Shown here: in pieces, positions 58,344 to 64,000 of the stretch
Numbering within the stretch: position 1 is the stretch's first letter
Layout: every line of letters begins with the position of its first letter
Assembly (NCBI GenBank): GCA_045114775.1
Contig: JBGULC010000044.1
Span: forward strand, 62,001 to 126,000
DNA: 64,000 nucleotides
DNA from: UBA3792 sp045114775
GTDB lineage: Bacteria; Bacillota; Clostridia; Christensenellales; CAG-138
Direction: 5' to 3'
Position numbers and translations under genes: made by a program
Notes under the pieces: generated by a model
Database searches by the model: none
Told to the model about the DNA's origin: nothing
The model's input: the letters and a program-made list of their open reading frames with translations, nothing else

Positions 58344-60272
58344 ATGACGGATTATCATATCGGTTCCTATCGCAGCATCGACGCCTTTGTGCGCGACAAG
58401 CTCGGCGCCTTCAAAGAGGCCGGGTTTACGTTCCGTTCGCTCTTCGATCTGATGTTCCGCGAAGGGGACAACGTGCTTTGGGAGCGCAGCGAGGGCTACC
58501 GCATCCGCAAAACGACCTACGGCGAAGCGAAGACGCACATTCTGTCCCGCGCAGCCGCGCTGAAGGACGCGCTGAAGGGACTTCCCCACAATGCGGTCGT
58601 CGGGCTGTATCTCGACAACAGCCTCGACTGGATCGAGCTTTTCTGGGCGATCCTCGCCGCAGGGTTCCGTCCGCTTCTGATGAATCTGCGTCTGCCCGCG
58701 CCGCTTCTTTTGAGCGCCATGCGCACGGCGGACTGCCGGGCTGTCGTCGGCGACCGCGGCGAATTCTCCTGCCCCGTGCTGCGGCCCGATGCGCTTTCCG
58801 TTGACGGCGCGCCGATCGAAGCGCAGCCGTTCGGCTCCGAGCTGCTCGTCATGTCCTCCGGCACGACCGAGAACGTCAAGGTCTCGGCGTATTCCGCGGA
58901 GGAATTCTACTTCCAGATCTGCGACAGCTACGGCATCATCCGGGAGCAGCCGATGATCAAGCAGCACTACGAGGGCAATCTGAAGCTTCTGACGTTCCTG
59001 CCGTTTTACCACGTGTTCGGGCTGATCGCGATGTATATCTGGTTCGCGTTCTTCTCGCGCACGTTCGTGCAGCTCAACGATCTTGCGCCGTCGACGATCG
59101 TGAACACGGTCCGCCGCCACAAGGTCACGCACATCTTCGCCGTTCCGCTCTTCTGGGAGCGCGTATACGAACAGGCGAAAAAAGGGATCGCCGACCGGGG
59201 CGAAAAGACCGCGGCGAAGTTCGAACGCGCGCTTGCGCTTCAGCAAAAGCTGCCCGCGGCGCTCGGACGGGCGTTTGCGAAGGCGGCGTTTCGCGAGGTG
59301 CGCGAGAATCTGTTCGGCGAATCCGTGCTGTTCATGATCTCGGGCGGCAGCTTTCTGGATCCCGACGCGCACGCGTTTTTCAACGGGATCGGCTACCCGC
59401 TCGCGAACGGCTACGGCATGACCGAGATCGGCATCACCTCGGTCGAGCTTTCGTTCCAAAAGAAATACCTGCGATCCGGCAGCGTCGGAAAGCCGATGCA
59501 CAGCGTCGAATACCGGATCAACGCGGACGGCGAGCTTGAGGTCAAGGGACTCGTCACCGCAAAATACATCCTGACCGCGGACGGCATGACCGGGCGGCAC
59601 GGCTGGTTCAACACGCACGATCTCGCTGCCTGCATCGACGGGCATTACCGGATCCTCGGCCGGACGGACGATCTGATCGTCGGACCGGACGGCGAAAACC
59701 TGAACCCGAACGCGATCGAACCGCTCCTGAAAACCGACGGCGCCGAGGTCTGCCTGATCCCCTGCAGCGACGGCGGAAAGCCCGCGACCGTGCTGCTGTG
59801 CGGCGTGAACCGCATGACGACGAAGGAGACCGCGGAGCGCATCCTCGCTTCGCTCAGGGAACGGATCGAAGGTCTGCGTCTCTCCCCCGCGATCTCAAAG
59901 ATCGCGCTCGTCGAGGGTCCGCTGATGAAGGCCGACGAATTCAAGCTGAACCGCATCCGGCTCCGGCGCGACTACGCCTCCGGCGCGCTGAAGCCGCTCG
60001 ATCTTTCCCGGGAGCACGGGGACGAAGCGCTTGACGCGCTGACGGCGCGGGTCCGCGCGATCGTGGCGCAGGCGACGAACCGCGACGAAACGGAGATCGC
60101 GCCCGACGCCGATTTCTTCCTCGATCTCGGAGGCACGAGCCTCGACTGGTTCGCCATGCTGACGCGTCTGCGCGACGAGTTCGGCGCTGCGTTCCCGCTC
60201 GAGGAAACGAACCTCAAAACCGTGCGGAGCATCGTCGGATACATCCGCGCGGAGAAAGGCGGTTCGCTTTGA
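58344..60272 (+). CDS. Acyl-adenylate ligase fused to a C-terminal carrier (ACP) domain
   Basis: 642 residues. ANL-superfamily adenylation domain (P-loop SSGTTENVK, GYGMTEIGITS, and TDDLIVGPDGENLNP toward the hinge) followed from about residue 560 by a phosphopantetheine carrier domain with DLGGTSLDWF, Ser599 being the attachment site. It should activate a carboxylic acid with ATP and load it onto its own carrier arm. The P-loop is GTTENVK rather than GTTGKPK. Start at 58344 has GGAG 6-7 nt upstream. Head of a six-gene coupled operon. The acid is unknown. Confidence 0.85.
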   Translation: MTDYHIGSYRSIDAFVRDKLGAFKEAGFTFRSLFDLMFREGDNVLWERSEGYRIRKTTYGEAKTHILSRAAALKDALKGLPHNAVVGLYLDNSLDWIELFWAILAAGFRPLLMNLRLPAPLLLSAMRTADCRAVVGDRGEFSCPVLRPDALSVDGAPIEAQPFGSELLVMSSGTTENVKVSAYSAEEFYFQICDSYGIIREQPMIKQHYEGNLKLLTFLPFYHVFGLIAMYIWFAFFSRTFVQLNDLAPSTIVNTVRRHKVTHIFAVPLFWERVYEQAKKGIADRGEKTAAKFERALALQQKLPAALGRAFAKAAFREVRENLFGESVLFMISGGSFLDPDAHAFFNGIGYPLANGYGMTEIGITSVELSFQKKYLRSGSVGKPMHSVEYRINADGELEVKGLVTAKYILTADGMTGRHGWFNTHDLAACIDGHYRILGRTDDLIVGPDGENLNPNAIEPLLKTDGAEVCLIPCSDGGKPATVLLCGVNRMTTKETAERILASLRERIEGLRLSPAISKIALVEGPLMKADEFKLNRIRLRRDYASGALKPLDLSREHGDEALDALTARVRAIVAQATNRDETEIAPDADFFLDLGGTSLDWFAMLTRLRDEFGAAFPLEETNLKTVRSIVGYIRAEKGGSL

Positions 60273-60910
60273 TCGCCGCGTTCAACTGGTTTGTGAAGAT
60301 CACAGGCTGGCCGGTGCAGCTGCTGTGCTTCCGCACGAAGATCCTCTATGAGGACAAACGCGCGCAGGTGCGGCATATCAAGGGGCCCGCGATCGTCATT
60401 TCGAACCACACGTCGGTCTTTGACTACGCGGTGTACCTGTTCGTGTTTTTCAGCCGGACGCTGCGCTTTCAGATGGCCGAACTGCTGTTCGAAAAGCCCG
60501 GGCTCGGGCTGCTTCTGAAATGTCTCGGCGGGATCCGCGTCGACCGCGGCGCGCACGATTTCGGCTTTATGCCGAAGTCCGAACGGATCCTCGAACGCGG
60601 CGGCGTGGTCGGGATCTTCCCGGAAAGCCGCCTGCCGCTGCCCGGCGAGACGCGTCCGCTGCCCTTTAAGGTGAGCGCGGCGTATCTGGCGCTTACAAGC
60701 GGCGCGAAGATCGTTCCGGTCGTGACGAACGGCTCGTATTTCAGCCGGAAGCGCGCACGCGTGTTGATCGGCAAACCGCTGTACGCCGCCGATCTTCTGG
60801 AGGACGGCGCGGACGAGAACGAAAACCTCAGGATCGTTTCCGAACGGCTGAGAGAACGCATCATGGAATTGGAGAAGCTGCTCAATGGAACAGAAACCGA
60901 AACGCGCTAA
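60269..60910 (+). CDS. PlsC-type 1-acyl-glycerol-phosphate acyltransferase (first)
   Basis: 213 residues. Motif I NHTSVFD (NHx4D), GGIRVDRG and IFPESRLP are the acyltransferase blocks, although block III reads FPES where FPEG is usual. The N-terminus is hydrophobic. TTG start overlapping the ligase stop as TTGA, with AAAGGCGG upstream. It should transfer an acyl group, probably from the operon's carrier protein, to a hydroxyl acceptor. Confidence 0.85.
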   Translation: MIAAFNWFVKITGWPVQLLCFRTKILYEDKRAQVRHIKGPAIVISNHTSVFDYAVYLFVFFSRTLRFQMAELLFEKPGLGLLLKCLGGIRVDRGAHDFGFMPKSERILERGGVVGIFPESRLPLPGETRPLPFKVSAAYLALTSGAKIVPVVTNGSYFSRKRARVLIGKPLYAADLLEDGADENENLRIVSERLRERIMELEKLLNGTETETR

Positions 60911-61541
60911 GCTGTTTTCGCTGCGATACCTCGTCTTCGACTTCGTCAAGGCGTCCGCGGCGATCCCCGGCATGGTCTGGCTGAGGCCGCGCTGGCGGTT
61001 CGAGTCGAAGGCCGCGCGGAAGTTCATCCGCGGCGGCGCGCTCGTCATCGCGAATCACGCCGGATTTTTCGATCCGATCAACGTGATGTTCGCGATCTGG
61101 TACCGGCGGCACCACTTCGTCTGCGGGCAGGAGTTCTTCGAATCGAAGGCCCGCTGGTGGTTCAAGCAGTTCATGTGCATCCCGATCGACCGGAAGAACT
61201 TCAATTTCGGCTCGCTCCGGGAGATCACCGACGAGCTCAAGGCGGGCTCACTCGTGTCCATCTTTCCGGAGGGGCACATCAACGACGGCAGCGGCGACCT
61301 TGCGGCGTTCAAGTCCGGTCCGGTGTTGATCGCACTGCAGGGCAAGGTCCCGATCATTCCGGTTTACGTGCGGCCCAAAAAGCGCTTCTGGAACCGCGTG
61401 ACCTTCGTGATCGGCGAGCCGATCGACCTCTATCAGCGGTACGGCAGACGCCCGCCGATGTCCGAGATCGACGCGATCGCCGACGAGCTGCATCAAAAGG
61501 AAGAAGAATTAAAGCAAATCGCTTATCAAAAGAGGAGATAA
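60885..61541 (+). CDS. PlsC-type 1-acyl-glycerol-phosphate acyltransferase (second)
   Basis: 218 residues. NHAGFFDP (motif I), CIPIDRKN (motif II), SIFPEGHIND (motif III) and IIPVYV (motif IV) are all present, so catalysis is likely intact. It overlaps the first acyltransferase by 26 bp. Two different acyltransferases in one operon point to esterification of two positions or two acceptors. Confidence 0.87.
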   Translation: MEQKPKRAKLFSLRYLVFDFVKASAAIPGMVWLRPRWRFESKAARKFIRGGALVIANHAGFFDPINVMFAIWYRRHHFVCGQEFFESKARWWFKQFMCIPIDRKNFNFGSLREITDELKAGSLVSIFPEGHINDGSGDLAAFKSGPVLIALQGKVPIIPVYVRPKKRFWNRVTFVIGEPIDLYQRYGRRPPMSEIDAIADELHQKEEELKQIAYQKRR

Positions 61542-61545
61542 CACT

Positions 61546-63060
61546 ATGCTGACACCATCCAAAGAGATCTTCCGTAAGTACACGGACGAACAGACCTTCG
61601 AACGCATCAAAGAGTTCACGACCGTTTCCGCAATGTGGGAACACTGCATTGCCGAATATGCCGACGCGCCCGCGATCGTGGACGAGGGTAAGGCGCACAC
61701 CTTTGCGGAGCTCGACGCAGACGTCGCTGGATTCCGCGCGCTTTTGGGCGACAGTCCGATCGGCACGCGCGTCGCGCTGTTTGCGGCGAATTCCTACGAC
61801 TTCGTGAAGGCGTATCTCGCGGCTGTGACCTCGGGATATACCTGCGCGATCTTCCCGGCGCATCTTCCGGCGGAAGCCGTGTTCGGCTGCTGCATGATGT
61901 TCGGGATCAAAAAGCTCATCTATCAGGCGGACTTCGAGGAGCGTCTCGCGATCGTCAAGGCAAAGCGCCCGGACATCGCGCTGATCCGCGCGGACGCGCT
62001 TTCCGACGAGAAGAAGCCGATCGTCTCCTGCGAGCCGAAGACGCCCTGCGCGATCGTCTTTACGGGCGGCACGACCGGCAAGAGCAAGGGCGCGCTTCTT
62101 TCGAACGACGCGGTCATGCAGGGCACGATCAACGGCTGCTACGGCTACCCCGACGTGTTCGGTCAGCGCTACCTGCTCGTGCTGCCGCTTTCGCACGTGT
62201 TCGGGCTCATCCGAAACCTGATGACCTCGCTCTACACCGGCAGTGCGCTGTATATCTGCCGCAACAATAATGATATGTTCCGCGACGTCGCGATCTTCAA
62301 GCCGACGATCCTCGTCATCGTGCCCGCACTCGCCGAAATGGCGCTGACGCTCTCGAAGAAGTTCGGCCGCAACATGCTCGGCGCGGACCTCAAGACGATC
62401 ATCTGCGGCGCGGCGCCGGTGTCGCCGTATCTCATCACGGAATACGACAAGCTCGGCATCAAGCTGCTGCCCGGTTACGGTCTCACCGAGTCCGCGAACC
62501 TCGTTTCCGGCAACCCGGAAAGCCTCCGGAAGAGCGATTCCGTCGGCGTTCCGTTCCCGAATCAGGAGTTTAAGATCGTCGACGGCGAGCTTTGGCTCAA
62601 AGGCCGCAACATGATGGAAGGCTACGTCGGCGTCGAAGAGCCCGGCGCATATGAGGACGGATGGTTCAAGACCGGCGACCTCGTCCGCATCGACGACGAG
62701 GGCTACCTCTACATCACCGGACGCATCAAGGAGATCATCGTGCTCCCGAACGGCGAGAACGTCTCCCCAGCGGAGGTCGAGGTGCATTTCAACGCGCTCC
62801 CGTTCATTCAGGATTCGCAGGTCTTCGAAAGCCGCAGCGCGCTCGGCGAGCCGATCCTCGCGCTCGAGGTCGTGCTGCGTCCGACCGAGCTCACAAACAT
62901 GGACGACGAAGCGCGTAAGGCGTTCGCCGTTTCCGAGCTTGAAAAGGTCAACCGCACGCTGCCCGGCTTCATGCAGGTCAGCCGGATCGAAGTCCGCGAC
63001 ACCGACTTCCAGCGTTCCCCGGCGATGAAGATCGTGAGGTATAAGAATGTCCAGAACTGA
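61546..63060 (+). CDS. Acyl-CoA/acyl-ACP synthetase-like ligase
   Basis: 504 residues. AMP-binding enzyme with FTGGTTGKSKGALLS, GYGLTESANLVSG, GDLVRIDDEGYLYITGR and the C-terminal catalytic Lys in SPAMKIVR. It is the stand-alone activating enzyme presumably loading the small ACP encoded immediately after. It begins 4 bp after the second acyltransferase behind GGAGA, and overlaps the ACP gene by 14 bp. Confidence 0.9.
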   Translation: MLTPSKEIFRKYTDEQTFERIKEFTTVSAMWEHCIAEYADAPAIVDEGKAHTFAELDADVAGFRALLGDSPIGTRVALFAANSYDFVKAYLAAVTSGYTCAIFPAHLPAEAVFGCCMMFGIKKLIYQADFEERLAIVKAKRPDIALIRADALSDEKKPIVSCEPKTPCAIVFTGGTTGKSKGALLSNDAVMQGTINGCYGYPDVFGQRYLLVLPLSHVFGLIRNLMTSLYTGSALYICRNNNDMFRDVAIFKPTILVIVPALAEMALTLSKKFGRNMLGADLKTIICGAAPVSPYLITEYDKLGIKLLPGYGLTESANLVSGNPESLRKSDSVGVPFPNQEFKIVDGELWLKGRNMMEGYVGVEEPGAYEDGWFKTGDLVRIDDEGYLYITGRIKEIIVLPNGENVSPAEVEVHFNALPFIQDSQVFESRSALGEPILALEVVLRPTELTNMDDEARKAFAVSELEKVNRTLPGFMQVSRIEVRDTDFQRSPAMKIVRYKNVQN

Positions 63061-63298
63061 GATCATCGACAAGCTCAAGGAGATCCTTCTTGCGGCGGAC
63101 GACCGCAACCGCGACAAGGTGCTCGCCTGCACCGAGGGCTCGAAGCTCGTCGCCGACCTCGGCTTCTCGTCGGTCTCCATGCTCTATATGGTCATCGCGA
63201 TCGAGGAGGAGATGGGCATCCGCTTCGACAACGTCGGCGCGTCCGATTTTGAAACACTCGGCGACGTCGTGACCTATATCGAGGCGAAGCTCAAATGA
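63047..63298 (+). CDS. Acyl carrier protein
   Basis: 83 residues, normal ACP size. The phosphopantetheine Ser is Ser42 in DLGFSSVSML; the canonical DSL is SSV. It should carry the acyl group between ligase, acyltransferases and unknown downstream enzymes. Starts inside the ligase gene and stops inside the start codon of the next gene (ATGA). Confidence 0.9.
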   Translation: MSRTEIIDKLKEILLAADDRNRDKVLACTEGSKLVADLGFSSVSMLYMVIAIEEEMGIRFDNVGASDFETLGDVVTYIEAKLK

Positions 63299-64000
63299 AA
63301 TGGCAGCCCGGCGAGCCGGTCCCCGGCGATATGGTGCGGGTGCAGATCGGTTCGATCTTCCATTACGGGATCTATACGGGCGACGATCGGATCGTTGCGT
63401 TCGGTCTGCCGCCCGTGTCGGAGCATGCAAATGCGCCGGACCGGTTTCTGGTAACGGAAACGGACATGGACGTGTTCTGCACCGGACGCATCCCGGAGAT
63501 CGCGGTCCTCGACCGCGCGGAGCGCAGAAAGCGCATCCCGCCGGAGGAAACCGTGCGGCTTGCAAAAAGCAGGCTCGGCGAAGACGGGTATCATCTGATC
63601 CGCAACAACTGCGAGCACTTCGTGAACGAGTGCGTGTTCGGCGAGAAGAAGAGCCTCCAGGAGGAGGCGATGTTCCGGATGTGGAACACAAGGCCGGTCA
63701 TCAACGTCTACCTTTCCGAGGCCGACCGGTTCACGCTTGACTTCCCCGTCCCCGCGGAGCGGCGCTCGGAGATCGACGCCTGCTCCGATGCTTCGATGAA
63801 GCGCGCGCGGATCGCAAACTGGGCGCTGCTGCGGCTTGCCGCGCGGCACGGTTTTTCGCTCGATCCGGACGAGGTCGTCTTTTCGCGCAAAAAGCACGGC
63901 GGCTGGACCGCGGACCGTTTTTTCTGTTCGTTTTCACACGCCGACGGGCTCTGCTGCGTCGCGGTCTCGAACGCGCCGATCGGCGTCGACTTTGAAACGG
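63295..64000 (+). CDS. LRAT-like domain fused to a Sfp-type phosphopantetheinyl transferase (3' end cut)
   Basis: 235 residues visible. Residues ~1-130: LRAT/H-REV107-type papain fold with His23 in HYGIYTGDD and Cys106 in RNNCEHFVNECVFG; the second His usual in this fold is Ala (RIVAFG). Residues ~145 onward: Sfp-like PPTase with KRARIANWALLRLA, SFSHADGLCCVAVS and GVDFE (Asp232, Glu234), the Mg-binding motif. It would arm the ACP and may move an acyl group through Cys106. Coupled to the ACP gene by ATGA. The C-terminal half of the PPTase lies past the window. Confidence 0.8.
   Translation, partial: MKWQPGEPVPGDMVRVQIGSIFHYGIYTGDDRIVAFGLPPVSEHANAPDRFLVTETDMDVFCTGRIPEIAVLDRAERRKRIPPEETVRLAKSRLGEDGYHLIRNNCEHFVNECVFGEKKSLQEEAMFRMWNTRPVINVYLSEADRFTLDFPVPAERRSEIDACSDASMKRARIANWALLRLAARHGFSLDPDEVVFSRKKHGGWTADRFFCSFSHADGLCCVAVSNAPIGVDFET

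Overview
The window reads as chromosomal DNA of a GC-rich, spore-forming member of the Clostridia (Bacillota). The evidence is a spoIVFA-spoIVFB pair, a spoVT regulator, an L27 precursor with a cleavable leader next to its Prp protease, a rplU-prp-rpmA operon beside a Clostridia-type radical SAM / DUF2344 / RNase G block, and strong Shine-Dalgarno sites throughout. No rRNA, insertion sequence or CRISPR array is visible. Both ends cut through genes.

Layout. 0-13 kb, mostly minus strand: a truncated XRE regulator, an S9 peptidase, a lone DUF2877 protein, an operon of M24 peptidase, elongation factor P and a zinc-ribbon protein, a nucleoside phosphorylase, and the tilS-hpt-ftsH-PHP operon. 12-17 kb: a hydroxyacid dehydrogenase, tRNA-Ser and tRNA-Ala, an unrecognised membrane protein and a lipoprotein. 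17-24 kb: ribosomal protein L21/L27 genes, RNase G, two radical-SAM-linked genes and the sporulation protease pair. 24-32 kb: an L,D-transpeptidase, a three-subunit molybdenum hydroxylase followed by a broken small gene, a YwaF-type membrane protein, a double-GNAT protein, and tRNA-Gln and tRNA-Val flanking a structured element. 32-35 kb: a three-gene operon headed by a serine-palmitoyltransferase-like enzyme. 35-40 kb: GNAT, galE, spoVT, a lipoprotein and a pseudouridine synthase.

40-42.4 kb looks phage-derived. A winged-helix gene and an endolysin / XhlA-like / holin cassette diverge from a 37-bp perfect inverted repeat that encloses an iteron-like array of 13-bp repeats. 42-48 kb: a hydrolase, a 1456-residue membrane protein whose cytoplasmic tail is built partly from an in-frame palindromic repeat element, and a YigZ protein. 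48-56 kb: MscL with an extra zinc ribbon, a zinc-ribbon membrane protein, a tightly overlapping nfo-DUF362-znuA-znuC-znuB operon and a U32 peptidase. 56-58 kb: a divergent Lgt with a lipoprotein.

58.3 kb to the right edge is the most unusual part. It is a translationally coupled operon of an acyl-adenylate ligase fused to a carrier domain, two PlsC acyltransferases, a second ligase, a free acyl carrier protein, and a protein joining an LRAT-type papain-fold domain to a Sfp-type phosphopantetheinyl transferase. This looks like a self-contained, carrier-protein-based lipid or acyl-conjugate pathway that continues beyond the window. Most promoters I could place share a TTGCAA-like -35 box and a 17-bp spacer.
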